Shown here one piece after another: positions 32,822 through 44,874 of a DNA stretch of 64,000 nucleotides. Origin of the DNA: Lactarius indigo (lineage: Eukaryota; Basidiomycota; Agaricomycetes; Russulales; Russulaceae); the NCBI GenBank assembly GCA_025766275.1, contig JAFKAC010000009.1:248001-312000 (forward strand). The letters run 5' to 3'. Below the pieces are notes generated by a model. It searched no databases, was not told where the DNA came from, and saw only the letters and a list, made by a program, of their open reading frames with translations. Within the stretch, counting starts at the first letter, position 1. Each line of letters begins with the position of its first letter. The translations under genes and the position numbers were made by a program.

Positions 32822-35800
32822 ATCCAGGGGTAGTCATAGCTGCGGACTCCCCCTGTAAAACAGATACGGTTGACTCGGCTTCGTGTAGTTGTAAGATATG
32901 CCTACGATCTCGCCTCGTTTCGGACTCGGACCAATCTGTAATTCCTACGTACCATTTTGTTTCTGCCTGTAAAGTTGATAGTAGTGATGTCTCGGCTTCC
33001 TGTTCTGATTCTACATCTACATCTGCCTCGGAGATGAACAATAGTATTAGTGTTCCGATTGCTCCACAATTTGTAGCAGCGCCGCAAGTGATGATTTCTG
33101 ATGCAGCGCTTTCTTCATGTATCATTCCCGAAACAAAAGATAGCAGATCTCATTTTCATATTTCTGTTGAATTACAAGGACGTCATCGTACTGTAAAAGT
33201 AGCAGCCATGGTAGACTCCGGAGCAACTTCGTTGTTCCTGGACAAAAAGTACGCTGACCACCACAAGATGTTGCAAGTTCCGCTGGAGCATCCCATCACC
33301 CTATACAATATCGATGGGACGCTCAATGAAGCCGGTAGTATCACCCATAAAGTAACACTCGTCCTGAAAGTCGGTCCTAGTGCAGAAAAATTCGACTTTA
33401 TGGTCACTTCACTAGGCCCAGAACGAGTAATATTGGGACTGCCTTGGCTTAGACACCGGAACCCGCACATAAATTGGCAGGAAGGCACTATGCGTCTCAA
33501 CTCCAGCGCTGAAATAGTCGCACCGGAGATAGAGATAGAGGTGACGCGCATTATGGCAAACCGTATGGAACGCCGCCGTCTCCTTGCGGAGAAAGTGCTG
33601 GACACAGTCTCTGACGAAGTTTTCTGTTTGGCCGGTTTCACCTACTCTCAGCAGATTGCCGAGAAAGCAATAACCTCCAAACCAAAGAAAACCTTCGAAG
33701 AGATGGTCCCTGAGCACTATCGAGACTTCGCAAAAGTCTTCTCTGAGGAAGAATCCCAGAGACTCCCTGAGCATCAGCCATGGGACCACGCCATAGACCT
33801 AGAACCAGATGCAGTTAAACACTGGAAGGTCAAGACGTACCCCATGTCACCCAGCGAGCAAGTAGAATTGGACAAATTCTTAGATGAACATATAGGAAAA
33901 GGATATTTAGTGCCATCTAAGTCACCTATGGCATCCCCTGTATTCTTCATTAAGAAAAAGGACGGCAAGCTCCGTCTGGTCCAAGACTATTGGCGTCTTA
34001 ATAAAATTACCATTAAGAACCGATATCCACTCCCACTCGCTGCCGATATTATCAATAGGCTTAAGGGGGCTCAATACTTCACAAAATTCGACGTTCGATG
34101 GGGATATCATAATATCCGCATCAAAGAAGGCGACGAATGGAAAGGTGCTATTGTTACCAACAGGGGCCTATATGAACCAAAAGTCATGTACTTTGGCATG
34201 ACTAATAGCCCCGCCACCTTCCAAGCCTTAATGAACGCCGTCTTTGCTGATCTTATCGCACAAGGAGAGGTCGCTGTATATATGGATGATATTCTCATCT
34301 ATAGCAATAACCTTAAACACCATCGCAAGATAGTACGCGAGGTGTTAACACGGTTAGAGCAATACGACCTCTATCTCAAGCCTGAGAAGTGTGATTTTGA
34401 AAAGCAAGAAATGGAGTATCTTGGGATGATTATCCGTCCCGGAGAAGTGCAGATGGACCCTGGCAAGGTCTCTGCAGTAAAGGAGTGGCCGACCCCGACT
34501 ACGCTCAAAGAAGTAAGAGCATTTATCGGGTTCGCCAATTTCTATAGAAGGTTCATCAAGGACTTCGCGGCTATTGCCCGACCCCTTCATGACCTTACTA
34601 AGAAAGACACTCCTTGGGTATGGCAGTCTGAACAGCAGAAAGCCTTTGACCTGTTGAAGGAACGTTTCGTACAAGAACCTATTCTTAAGGTTTACGATCC
34701 GAACCTCCCAACAAGAGTTGAGGTTGACGCTTCAGGATTTGCTACTGGCGGTATCCTAACTCAGAAATACCCGGACGGTCTCTGGCATCCTATTGCGTAT
34801 CGCTCGCAGTCTATGAGCAAAGAAGAACGCAATTATGAGATATACGACAGAGAAATGCTTGGCTTAATCCGCGCCTTAGAGGATTGGAGACATTTCCTCG
34901 AAGGCATCTCTTTTGAAGTGATCACCGACCATAAGAATATGGAATGGTGGGCAACCATGAAGGACTTAAATAGGCGTCAAGCTAGATGGGCCCTATTCTT
35001 AAGTCGGTTCGCCTTCAAAATCACTTATAAGAAAGGAGAGTCGATGCAAGCCGACGCATTAAGTCGTTTCTCACGAGACCAAGTCCGAGACTCTGAAGAC
35101 AACCGCCAGGTCCAGGTATTAAAACCTGAGCATTTCTTAGCTGCCGCTAAAGCGCACTTCGTCCCCGAAATAGACTCCCTAGGGAGTCGCATTAAGCTTG
35201 CATCTATTAGAGAAGCAGAAGTGATAGAGGGTCTTAAAAATATCTCTAAGACCGCTCCTAAAGCTCTCACAGATGGCGTCTTAATGTGGGAAGAAGAAGA
35301 TGGTTTCGTTTACCACCGGGGTAAATTATACGTCCCAAATGATCGCACCCTTCGTAGGGACGTGGTGAAGTCTTGCCACGACTCGGTCACTACCGGACAC
35401 CCTGGGAAGAATGGAACTATAGAGCTAGTTAGTCGATACTACTGGTGGCCACGCATGTCAGGCTTTATTGCCTCATACGTAGAAGGATGTGATCGAAGCC
35501 AACGATATCGCAAAGATCTACACCCCAAAGCAACCATTCAGCCGCAAGAAGTACCTGAGGGACCTTGGCAGATAGTTGGGATCGATCTGATCGGTCCACT
35601 GCCTATGTCACGTGGGAAAGATATGATCTTAAACGTTGTAGATCATTACACCAAACAGATTCATCTGTTCCCCGTGACCTCTCAGATTACGGCTGATGGG
35701 GTAGCATCCATCTACTTTGAGCAAATCTTCCCCCTGCATGGGATCCCTCGCAAAGTTATAAGCGATAGGGGACCCCAATTTGCAGCGCGAAGTATGCGTG

Positions 35801-36705
35801 CCCTCTATAAGCGACTCGGAATAGACGCAGGTCTTACTACAGCCTATCACCCTCAAGCTAATGGACAGGTCGAGCGCAAAAATCAAGAAGTTGAAATATA
35901 CTTGCGCATGTTCATTAGTAAGAGACAGGATGATTGGGCAGACCTGCTTCCTACAGCAGAATTTGTCGTCAATAGTAGGCTCAACTCAGCTACGGGTCAT
36001 ACTCCCTTTGAGCTACTATACGGCTTCACGCCTGACTTCACCATTCCTGCTGGTAGACCTACAGGTATTCCATTGCTCGACAAGCGCCTTCAGCACTTAG
36101 TTTCCGCTCGCAAGGATGCAGAGGCGGCTCTACGCCTAAGTAAAAGGCGAATGCAGACAGACGTTGAACAAAGGACTAAACCATACTCCTTCAACGTCGG
36201 GGATAAAGTCTGGTTGCAAGCTAAGCAGATAAAGATACATCAGCAGTCGTCCAAATTGGGACCAAAACAACTTGGCCCCTTTAAAGTCACTAAAGTTATA
36301 AGTAACGTCGACTATAAGCTTGCACTACCCCCTGCATTACGGATCCATGATGTATTTCATGTAGACCGTCTCTCTCCTTACAAAGGAAACGAAGTCAATG
36401 GGCTCACGCCTCCACCACCTGACCCAGTAACGGTCGAGGGAGAAGAAGAGTACGAAGTTGACCATATAAGAGATTCTAAACTCTTCGGTCGTACTCTCAA
36501 GTACCTCGTCCGTTGGAAAGGGTATGGTGAGGGTGAGGACACATGGGAACCGGCAAAAAATCTAGCACATGCCCCCGACGCGGTTAAGGAATTCCATTCC
36601 TCAAACCCGGGCGCACCTAGAAAAATAGCAGCTCTCATCTACGCGTCCTTGCCTTGGCAAGCTCATCATATGGATACATTGGCCAACGCGGACGTCGACC
36701 CTTAA
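32822..36705 (+). CDS. Gypsy-2 Pol: PR-RT-RNaseH-IN-chromodomain
   Basis: The frame is open from 32809 to TAA 36703-36705; the first ATG is 33034 (1223 residues). Protease: AAMVDSGATSLFLDKK (about 33205). RT: VFFIKKKDGKLRLVQDYWRL, with Trp (33991) where relatives have Arg, and VYMDDILIYS (YMDD 34279-34290). RNase H: EVDASGFATGGILTQ (about 34720). Integrase: zinc region H..H..C, but the fourth ligand is Ser (GCDRSQRY, codon 35497-35499) where CxxC is expected. The DDE core is visible in VGIDLIGPLPMSRG, VISDRGPQFAA and ANGQVERKNQEVE. A C-terminal chromodomain reads EEYEVDHIRDSKLF / YLVRWKGYGEGEDTWEP (about 36440-36600) and is expected to guide insertion to modified chromatin (family knowledge). 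Open throughout; the Ser may impair integrase. Confidence 0.93.
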
Positions 36706-36714
36706 GGAGGGGGG
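36704..36714 (+). promoter_or_regulatory. Gypsy-2 polypurine tract
   Basis: AAGGAGGGGGG three bases before the 3' LTR, overlapping the pol stop codon. Confidence 0.75.
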
Positions 36715-36717
36715 TGA

Positions 36718-37483
36718 TGTCACGGACGCTCTATTTCTGCCTTATTTTTCCGTATTTTTACGGACTTATTTGGTGAAAGATACGAGACTCCAACGTTGCG
36801 CTCAAACATCCAAGTCCTTATCACTAGATATGATAAGATGGTTAGTCACGTGATGCCAACATGTGCACCCATAAGCACGTGACCCTGGGATAGTAACTTC
36901 CTTAACGGATGTTACCTCTTTAGTCACTTTCCTCATTAGTATAGTAGTTTCTCATTGGACGATAAGCAGGGAAGGCTCTAGATAGTTCTAGACTACGTTG
37001 TCATAGGGTTGTGATAAGGACACGTCATTGTTCTGTCAGCGTTAATGACTGTGCATCAGTCAGCACAATAGATAACGCTATTATTAGACACGACGCGTCA
37101 GCGTCTGACTCATTACTATTACATGTACCTTTAGTAACAAGGTTTAGTAGTAATTCGAACTCAGCCGCAGCAGTGTATATAAACCCTCATGTAGCGTCCT
37201 GAGTGGAACCAACTTGTCCTCTTGGTTCTCCACTCAGGTGCGTATTCCCTTTGTACTTCCCTCACTTCTCCAATATTAACTTGTCCTCTTGGTTCTCCAC
37301 TCAGCGTGCCACTGTGTGATCATCTTGCCTTTGACCTTGCATAAAGGTCTTAAGTGTGCATACTCTCCGCAGTGACTGTACGTTCGGCGCGTGACTTGTC
37401 TCCGCACTAGGCTTGGGTGTGCACCTGTTCAGTTCACTTACACTTTCCTTGGTCTAGTTGTCGCGATAAGTCATACCGCTACA
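36718..37483 (+). repeat. Gypsy-2 3' LTR (766 bp)
   Basis: Same sequence as 29480-30245 as far as read by eye, followed by the GGTTG duplication. The 27-bp repeats and TATA box recur at the same offsets. Confidence 0.95.
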
Positions 37484-37488
37484 GGTTG

Positions 37489-37965
37489 ATGAATAGTTAG
37501 CGACTCAGTTTGTTGTATAATGTGATCGCCGATGGCTCCTAGGCTTGCTTCTTCTGCTGGCGTTGTCCCTCGACTTGGTGATTGTTGACTATCAGAGGCT
37601 TCTTCTCCGCTGATTCCTTCGTCGGTGTGTTCTTGTGCTTGTCCGTCAATAGGACCGTAATCTGCGTGGCTATTAAGCTCTCGCACGTCGATGTCGCAGT
37701 TGTAGTTTCTTCCTGCTGGTCGTACAATATCCCAGCGACAATCTATAGGGTTCCAAGTGATCTCGACCCAACAGAGATGTTCGAAGTTAAACTCAACGGG
37801 TTGGAAACGGTTAGGACCGTTGAACTCTACGAAATATCCGGTATCTTCTCCTCTTTCTCTCCACTGAGCTGCTCCTAAGAATCTTGTTGGTACGTTGCGA
37901 TCTCCTCGTCGTTCAATATGATAGGGACGGAAGGACGTCCACTGGTCTCTGGTCGAGTACGCCAC
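37489..37965 (-). pseudogene. Gypsy-1 pre-Gag domain (cut from Gag by Gypsy-2)
   Basis: The minus-strand frame starts near a GTG (37965-37963), since no in-frame ATG lies between the LTR and the domain. It has DQWTSFRPYHIERRGDRNVP, GYFVEFNGPNRFQPVEFNF, LCWVEITWNPID and RWDIVRPAGR, then an acidic tail. Gypsy-4 carries a close match at 59306 onward. The frame joins Gag at 29479 in phase (...IHQ / PEPEVIHIHS). Function unknown. Confidence 0.8.
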
Positions 37966-37972
37966 GATGAGG

Positions 37973-37983
37973 ATCTTGGTCTT
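37973..37983 (-). promoter_or_regulatory. Gypsy-1 primer-binding site (self-complementary)
   Basis: Element-sense AAGACCAAGAT two bases after the 5' LTR end (...AACA TT). It is the exact reverse complement of ATCTTGGTCTT in the LTR. Confidence 0.65.
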
Positions 37984-37985
37984 AA

Positions 37986-38495
37986 TGTTACGCTCCACCG
38001 GCATTAGTCCGACTTGGACTCGTGAAGGCCGTAATCGACTTAGCGGAGGTCAGGCGAATGGGGAACACGTGTCAACCCAACGCAGGCTGAACAGGGGCAC
38101 ACTGGCACACACTGCAGTAAGGGATGTAACGAAGAGTATCCCTTGGTGGATACAAGTGGAAGCACTCTTAGTTTCAAGACTAAGGCAGGCGAGAGATGAA
38201 TCAGATGGTGGATTGAAGAAGACCAAGATGGGGACTCTTGGTCTTCCGAGTCAACTACTTATACAGATACGCGCGGGCTTTAAAGCGCCGCTGGAATAGT
38301 AAGTAACCAATAGCGTAACTAGCTCGAACCCTAGTACAGCTATCCTAGGAATGAGTCATACATGAGTCACAATCACATGCGAACTACTATGCTGACTGAT
38401 GTGAAGTAAGAGTCCATGACTAATGCTAATACCGGACTGTAGTCATAACCGGTCGTGAGTCGTGTGTGATGAGTCATTAAGTCCGTACTGTAACA
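37986..38495 (-). repeat. Gypsy-1 5' LTR (510 bp)
   Basis: Pair of 22685-23194, same length. TATA and primer word are at 38219-38264. Flanked by CATCA at 38496-38500. Confidence 0.93.
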
Positions 38496-41400
38496 CATCA
38501 GACATGCCAAAGCGTTCAAGGACATCCTTGATATAGCCAGACTGATCTATTTTGATGCGTCTAAGGGAGCGGTTGCGCACAATGCGCACACCAAGATAAG
38601 ATTCTATCTCCCCGAGATCTGTCATTTCATAGCGTTCAGACAAGTCTGACTTAAGACGCTTGATTCCACTCAACGAGGGACCCAGTATAGTGATGTCGTC
38701 AACGTAGACAATAACGAAGAGTGGATCATACCCCTCCCGTTGAGGCATCACATATATGCCAGCATCAGCAAACGTCCGCTTAAAGCCGAGTGCAGTGAGC
38801 ACTCCATGGAATTGCAAGTTCCATGCGCGGGAGGCCTGTTTGAGACCATAGATCGCCTTAACCAGGCAACACACCTTTGTCTCAGAGCCAGTGACAGTGA
38901 AACCTTGTGGCTGCTCCATGTAAATCTCCTCATCAAGCATGCCATTGAGAAAAGCAGACTTAACATCCATCTGATGGATGTGCCAGTCCTCCAGCGTGGC
39001 CAACGCCAGAAGTAATCGTAGCGACTCAAATCGTGTGATGGGAGAGAAGGTTTCATCAAAATCTATGCCAGGGATCTGCGTGAATCCCTTAGCCACCAAG
39101 CGAGCTCTGTAGCGGCCATCTGCTTTGAGCTTGAAGACCCATTTGGATTTTACTGCCTTACGATTAGGCGGGAGATCCACTAACTCCCAAGTCCCATTTT
39201 TAGCTAGGGCGTCCATTTCATACTGACACGCCTTAGTCCACTCATCTGCAGCTGCAGACCGCATGGCCTCTGCATAAGTTGCAGGGTCTCGGCCCACAAA
39301 GGCAGCAGCCAATAACTCCGCATACCCCAGACGCCTGCCACACCATGCCGCATTGTCTGCATTGAAGTAGCGCGGATTGGGCACAGGGACACGAGCAGTG
39401 CGCCTTGGTGCATTGTCCATTTCGCGCAACAGCTGACTACGCTGTGCACGATCCTCAAATCCCCCAGGCATTTCTGGTGAGGGAGGAGGGACATGGCGCA
39501 TAATGCACGTTGCACTAGGACGCGGCGGGGGTGAAGTGGGAGTGGCTTGCTCACGCTTAGGTGTGGTGGGCGGAGCCGGCAGAGTAGGTGGTGGAGTGGT
39601 GGGGCGTGGTTGGACTTGTGGGGGGTCTAAGAGCTTTTCAACATCCTCCTCCTCACTACTACTGGAGTGTGCAGGGGAGGGGGCTCGCATTGGTGGTAAC
39701 GCCAGCGGGTGAGGCATGGCAGTCACTGTTGTGCTAGGTACGACTGGTGGTGAAGGTGTGGGGTGTGTCTCAACACCCTGGAGGGACGGGAAGCTACTCT
39801 CGTCAAATGTCACATCCCTGGACACTCAAATGGAGCAGGTTGAGCGGTCCCAGAGCTTATAGCCCTTAGATTTGGGCTCAAACACAATGAGCGTGACCTC
39901 AATGGCCTTCGCATCTAATTTGCGACGCTTATCAGCGGGTACGTGCATGTACCCCTTGCATCCAATGACGCGAAGATGTGAGACATCGGGCACTTTGCCA
40001 GAGTGCCAGAGCTCATAGGGAGTGCGCCATTTAAGCCCACGGACTGGAGAGCGGTTATAGATGTGCACAGCTGCACATACTGCATGCTCCCAGAAGCCTT
40101 TAGACATGCCAGCTGTGTGGAGCATGGACATTGCCTTATCCATAATGGTGCGGTTAAACCACTCGGCTTTTCCGTTAGACTGTGGTGAGCCCGGCATCGT
40201 GAGGTGATGCTCTATCCCTTTCTGCTTAAGAATGTCCTGCGTGACACTCGACATGTACTCGCCACCACGGTCAGAGTGCAGAGCGTGCAACTTATGGCCA
40301 GACTGGGTTTCGCCCCAGGCCAAATACATTTGCAGTGACTTAGCAAACTGGTCTTTCGACTTAAGGAAGTGAACCACAGTGAACTTAGTGTGGTCATCTA
40401 TGAAGGTGGCAGTGTAGGTCGAGCCTTGCAGGGACTGAGTCTGCATAGGACCGGCGAGGTCACTGTGTACTATCTCAAATTGTCGAGTTGTCCTTTTGTT
40501 GGTGGACGCAGAAAAGGGTTGGTGAGTGGATTTACCCATCTCGCACCCACGGCAGACTGTGTGGGCCGTGGTAGAGCTATCTATGTCCATGCCAGTAGTG
40601 GCAGAGGGACCATGCGCCTTCAGCGCCGCAGAGGAGATGTGTCCCATGCGTTGATGCCAGATATCAAGTGTGGCAGCACTTGATTTTGTGTGGGCGTTGA
40701 GGCCGACGCTGGCTGCATCCAACCAGTAAAGGTTGTCCTCAAGGTAGCCTTTGGCCATACACTTTTGGTTGATAGATATTTTAAATGAGCCACTATCAAA
40801 GACAATCTTAGCACCCTTTTGTGCTAGGGTGCGCGTTGACAAGAAGCGCGTCTTCACCTGTGGTAGGTGTAGCACATTGCTAAGGGTGATAGAGATACCC
40901 TGGCTCGTAGTAAAGACGACAGATCCGATACCCACTTGGTCTATGGTGGACTTATCCCCTAGGCGTACAGTGCCTTTGGTCGGGGTATAGTCCTTGAAGT
41001 CAGACCAATGTGGTGTAATGTGGTGTGTAGCACCACTGTCCATCATCCAACGCACACGCGAGGCAGCATACAAGGCAACAGAAATAGATTGAGAAGCCCA
41101 GTCTATGGCGGGTTCTTCGACCTCCTTAATGGAGGCGGTGGTAGGTACAAGAATGTGACTATTTGCGGCCTTGTTGCCTGCTTTCTCCTTCTCCTTTGTG
41201 TCAGCCTCATCCTTCTTTTTCTTCCTGCAGTCAGGCTTGATGTGGCCCTTTTTGTTGCAATAGTGGCAAGTTAGACCAGAGTGGTCCTTCTTGCCCTTCT
41301 TGCCCGTCGGCTTGACAGGGGCCACCTTGTTGAGGGAGGAGCCAGAGGGCCCAGCGCGGCGAGCTTCTTCCGATACTATGCGCGCTATGATCTCAGCATG

Positions 41401-42054
41401 CTTAAGTCCAGAAGGGGCCCCACTGGCGAGGATGGTAGAGGCCAACACCTCATAAGAGGGCGGCAGTGCATGGAGGAGAATGAGACAGAATTGAGTGTCA
41501 GTGACACCCATCTGTGCATTGGAAAGGGCAACCTGCAGCTCATTGAGCTTGGCCAACTGAGTGGCCATGGGTGCGGAGTCGTCAAGGCGGGCTTGTGTTA
41601 GTTGGATCCACAAGTTGAAGATGGTGGTGCTGCCCGAAGCACCAGCATATACGTCTCTGAGCTTGTCCCACTTGGCTTTGAAGGTGGGATAGGCGGTATT
41701 GTCGGCAACGAGGGAGTAGACATCAGGTTTGAGGTAGAGGCGGAGATACGCCTTCGCCCGACATTGTACTGAGTCCCATTCGTCTTGAGAGACATCAACT
41801 GGTCCATGGTGGAGGGTGAACACATCCTCTGCTTCGTGCAGCGTGAGGATGGCTTCAATTGTCCCAGACCACTCATTCCAGTGAGTGCCATCAAACTGTT
41901 CAAGGCGAATGCCAGAGGGCATGCCGAATGTTGCGCCATAGGCAGCAGAGATATGTGTAGAGGGTGTGGACCCAGTGGGAGGAAGCGTGGAGCCCCCTGC
42001 AGTAGCAGTAGCACCGGCAGCAGCACCAGTGGGAGATGGTGCGCGAGAAGACAT
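38496..42054 (-). pseudogene. Copia-2 Gag-PR-IN-RT polyprotein (one stop; cut by Gypsy-1)
   Basis: ATG at 42054. Copia-type Gag (WNEWSGTIEAILTLHEAEDV and onward) ends in zinc knuckle CHYCNKKGHIKPDC (about 41260). Protease WMMDSGATHHITPH (about 41050) and pre-integrase motif WHQRMGHISSAALKAH (about 40660) follow. The integrase core has HSDLAGPMQTQSLQGS, LHSDRGGEYMSS and SPQSNGKAEWFNRTI (about 40470-40140). A single in-frame TGA at 39826-39828 separates integrase from the linker and RT. RT then runs KWVFKLKADGRYRARLVAKG, MDVKSAFLNGMLDEEIYMEQ and IVYVDDITILG (about 38700), until Gypsy-1 interrupts at 38496. The stop is explained by one CGA-to-TGA change. Everything else is open and active-site residues are present. 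Confidence 0.92.
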
Positions 42055-42820
42055 TGGGATGATTTATCTATCGCTGAGGAGCAGTCAGCGATAGTGCTTT
42101 ATAGTTGCAAGACATAAAGATAGAGGGGGTACCACTCCTGTCTGTGATTCTGTAAGGCCAGAACGCTAACGCGTCCTGCCTCCTGATAGTATGCCAGTGA
42201 TACAAGGGCTAGGCCCAGGTTGGGAGAGTCCCTTTGCCATACCATGAGCTAGCTGCCAGCCAGGACGTGTCTAAGACACAGCTCAAATGGTTTGCGTCAG
42301 GGGTAAGGTGAAGGGAATGCTTTCAGAGCCCAAGGCTGTCTACCTCAGCCTCCTCAGCCTGTTGGTTGCCTCATCGCCACAAGTGGCTTTACTGAATCCT
42401 TTCCCATTGCTGCTACAAGGCAGGTATCTGGTTGCAGAACACCATAAGATGAACACCCCCCAGAGCCTGAACCAGGTTTTACACTCCCATGGTGAGGAGA
42501 TCCTGCGCCCAGTGTGGAGCACCAGAGACAGCTGGCGCTAAGCTCCACAATACACAGCCCAGTGGGCCATGCACACCTGGATATTTTGAAGTTAAGGGGC
42601 TACCAGACCCAGTCTCCTTGCGCATAGCGCAGGGGCTAGGAAAACAGTAGGGGTGAAAGTAGGACTACTGGGCAGTACATACACAGGAGGTTCCTCAGCA
42701 GAGACAAGTGGCGCCCCACTGCTCTCTACCTTGGGCAAGGCTGGTAAGGCCCCAGACAGACCTTAGCCTGGTGTGTCCTCCTAGGAAGACAGTGACCAGC
42801 CAAGTGGAGTGGCTAGGGCA
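42055..42820 (-). other. Copia-2 untranslated leader
   Basis: About 770 bases between the primer-binding site and the Gag ATG without a recognisable gene. Long for a copia leader. Confidence 0.45.
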
Positions 42821-42835
42821 CCAGGGCCCATAACC
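42821..42835 (-). promoter_or_regulatory. Copia-2 primer-binding site (half-tRNA iMet type)
   Basis: Element-sense GGTTATGGGCCCTGG directly after the 5' LTR. Its complement, CCAGGGCCCATAACC, matches the anticodon stem-loop of eukaryotic initiator tRNA-Met (CAU inside GGGCCCAUAACC). Drosophila copia uses such an internal half-tRNA primer (family knowledge). Confidence 0.75.
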
Positions 42836-43445
42836 TGATGAACAGCAAACACAGAGGGCATACTCACAGAGACAAAGTAGACTGTGGTGAGATATGCTGG
42901 AGTGCTGGAAGCAGAGGTGAGACAGGGATCTTGCAAGTAAAGCAAAGGGAGTCTGGCACACAGCAGTGAGAGAACTGATGTTGGTATTACAGTGGAGAGA
43001 ACATACCTGGCACACAGCAGTGAGAGAACTGATGTGGACCAGGAGCGTACAAGCACTACTACTTATACTGTACAGAGGTGTGACACTAGTACAAGAGTGG
43101 TAACGTAGAGTCACAGAATACAAGGAACGTTGTTCTACATACAGGACAAAAGGAGTGTATGAAAAGAGAACAAGGCAACTAGAACAAGTAGAGTCCAGAC
43201 AAAGATGATATCATAATGACATCACAATAAAGATAAGAATTAAAGGAGAACAAAGAAATGAAGTGTCTGGAGTGTTCTACATGATGTCATAGTACATGAT
43301 GTCATACATGACGCAATGATCAGCGCTAGATTGTACAGATCAAATGTAAGTAATCTACAGGTCCAATTTAATCTAATCTAAAGCAGTCCATGCTGCAAGT
43401 CCAGTCCGTACAAGCCGCTAAGTGCGCAAGGGTCACTTATCAACA
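42836..43445 (-). repeat. Copia-2 5' LTR (610 bp)
   Basis: Pair of 21299-21908, same length. Followed by target duplication ATAGG (43446-43450). Confidence 0.92.
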
Positions 43446-44874
43446 ATAGGTACAGTCGGTGCTGCGGGTGTCGTTGTAGTAGCATAACCGGGAGGAGGGG
43501 TGTAGATAGTGACAGTGATGGGCACGAACTTTACATTCCTCTCAACGGAAATAGCATTCTTGCCCTGCCAATACACGTGATGAGCATGTGGACTGTCACT
43601 GTCAAAACCGATCCAACGAGCTTCGTTAGCCTGTGCGTCTAATTTTGAGCCCATATCGTTATGGACCCAAATGCGCTGCCCCCATTCAGGCACTCCCCCT
43701 AGGTCAGGCTTTTCTCCATAAAGACGTTCATATGGTGTAACATTACCTAGGACCCGGGTTGTCATACAATTCTTGAGCCGGACAGTGAAGTTAATCGCTT
43801 CGCCCCATAAATTTTTCGGCAAATTGCTGGCTCCATGCAGCATGGCACGCACACGTTCAAGTAAGCGCCGATTGAGTGACTCCGCAACACCGTTGTGTTG
43901 CGGCGTATCGTGAGTAGTAAGACGACGTTTGGTTCCTTGATCTTGCAAGAATCGAGTGAAATCGCCGCTGGTGTATTCGCCACCGCAGTCTGAACGAAGT
44001 CATTTAATGTGTGCGCCATGCTGTGTTAGAGCCCATACGGCAAAAGTTTTGTAAGCCTCTAAAGTTTCATCTTTAGAGCGCAAAAGGGTAAGTCGGGTGA
44101 AACAAGTATGATCGTCTGTGAAGGTAACATAGTATTTTCGGCCTCCAATGCTGAGCGTAGGTGAAGGGCCCCATAAGTCGGTGTGAATCTCTTCTCTGAA
44201 TGCGCTTGCCAAAGGAGCCGTTCGTTCTTTATGGATAGTTTTGCGAGTTGCCTTAGCATATTCGCAAGAGTCGCAGAAGAGAGGAGAACCATCGTCTATT
44301 ATATGTAGCCCAGTAACAGCGTTGGAGTGAATGAGGCTTCAGATTGTGTCAAATGACACGTGCCCAAGCCTCCGGTGGAGTGTGAGAATATTGACTTGTT
44401 CCAAAGCCGCGCCAGCCGTTAACGCGTGCTCAACCTTGTACAAGCCATTGCCGGAAGCAGGAATGCTGCCGACGATCCGATCTTGTTTTCCTATTTTGCA
44501 GTGATTGTCGTCAAAAGAAACTGAGTAGCCAGCTTTAGCAATGCAACCAATGGATACAACAGTAAGTCCCATTTTTGGCACATAAAGCACATCTTTTAGC
44601 AGGACCGGAGTCAGTACATCCCCATTTGGGACTTCAATCTTCAAGTCGCCGATACCCTCAGCATAGAAAATGTGCTTGTCAGCAGCAGCGATAGGGCGAG
44701 GAGTAATTTCTTGGTAGGTGGTGAATTTATGTCGAAATGGGGACATGTGACAAGAAGCTCCAGAGTCATAGAGCTCAGCCTCTACTGCAAGTGCTCCAGG
44801 CTGTTCTTCGGCCATCTTGAGTGGTGCTTGCGATTCTTCTATGGCGCAATCTTCGTCCATTACTTCAACAACTG
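43446..44874 (-). pseudogene. Copia-1 protease and integrase segment (decayed)
   Basis: Minus strand. Protease region ELYDSGASCHMSPF (about 44770). Pre-integrase motif TLHRRLGHVSFDTI ends at TGA 44339-44341. Integrase core begins EIHTDLWGPSP (about 44190) and stops at TGA 44000-44002, just before what continues LRSDCGGEYTSGDF in the same frame. HNGVAESLNRRL (about 43880) carries the last catalytic Glu. A linker is cut at 43446 by Copia-2. The Gag part would lie upstream beyond Gypsy-3. Both stops are explained by CGA-to-TGA. AACTG at 44870-44874 would be the Gypsy-3 target duplication. Confidence 0.88.

Larger units (their letters stand above)
29480..37483 (+). mobile_element. Gypsy-2 (Ty3/gypsy chromovirus), complete, inserted in Gypsy-1
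   Basis: 766-bp LTRs at 29480-30245 and 36718-37483, with no difference noticed between them, and target duplication GGTTG (29475-29479 and 37484-37488). 8004 bp, plus strand, opposite to its host Gypsy-1. It carries an ATG-less upstream frame, Gag, and a long Pol ending in a chromodomain, without the extra C-terminal domain. Identical LTRs imply a very recent insertion. Confidence 0.95.
22685..38495 (-). mobile_element. Gypsy-1 (Ty3/gypsy chromovirus), split by Gypsy-2
   Basis: 510-bp LTRs at 22685-23194 and 37986-38495, target duplication CATCA (22680-22684 and 38496-38500). About 7.8 kb once Gypsy-2 is removed. Minus-strand order: pre-Gag domain, Gag with one zinc knuckle, -1 frameshift site, protease, RT, RNase H, integrase, chromodomain, large C-terminal domain. 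Breaks seen: TGA at 29294-29296 and one missing base in the integrase near 25174. LTRs differ at a few positions (for example CGTACCGT versus CGTACTGT near their ends). Confidence 0.93.
21299..43445 (-). mobile_element. Copia-2 (Ty1/copia), complete but split by Gypsy-1
   Basis: Two 610-bp LTRs (21299-21908 and 42836-43445) flank an internal region read on the minus strand. Target-site duplication ATAGG is at 21294-21298 and 43446-43450. Removing Gypsy-1 and its duplicated CATCA leaves about 6.3 kb. I noticed only one LTR mismatch (A at about 21880, G in the partner), so insertion was fairly recent. Coding order on the minus strand is Gag, protease, integrase, RT, RNase H, the copia order. 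The only visible break besides the nested insertion is one TGA at 39826-39828. Confidence 0.92.

Noticed and set aside
21299..43445. CRISPR array or satellite suggested by repeated identical segments
   Set aside because: The repeats are LTR pairs with matching target duplications and long coding internals.
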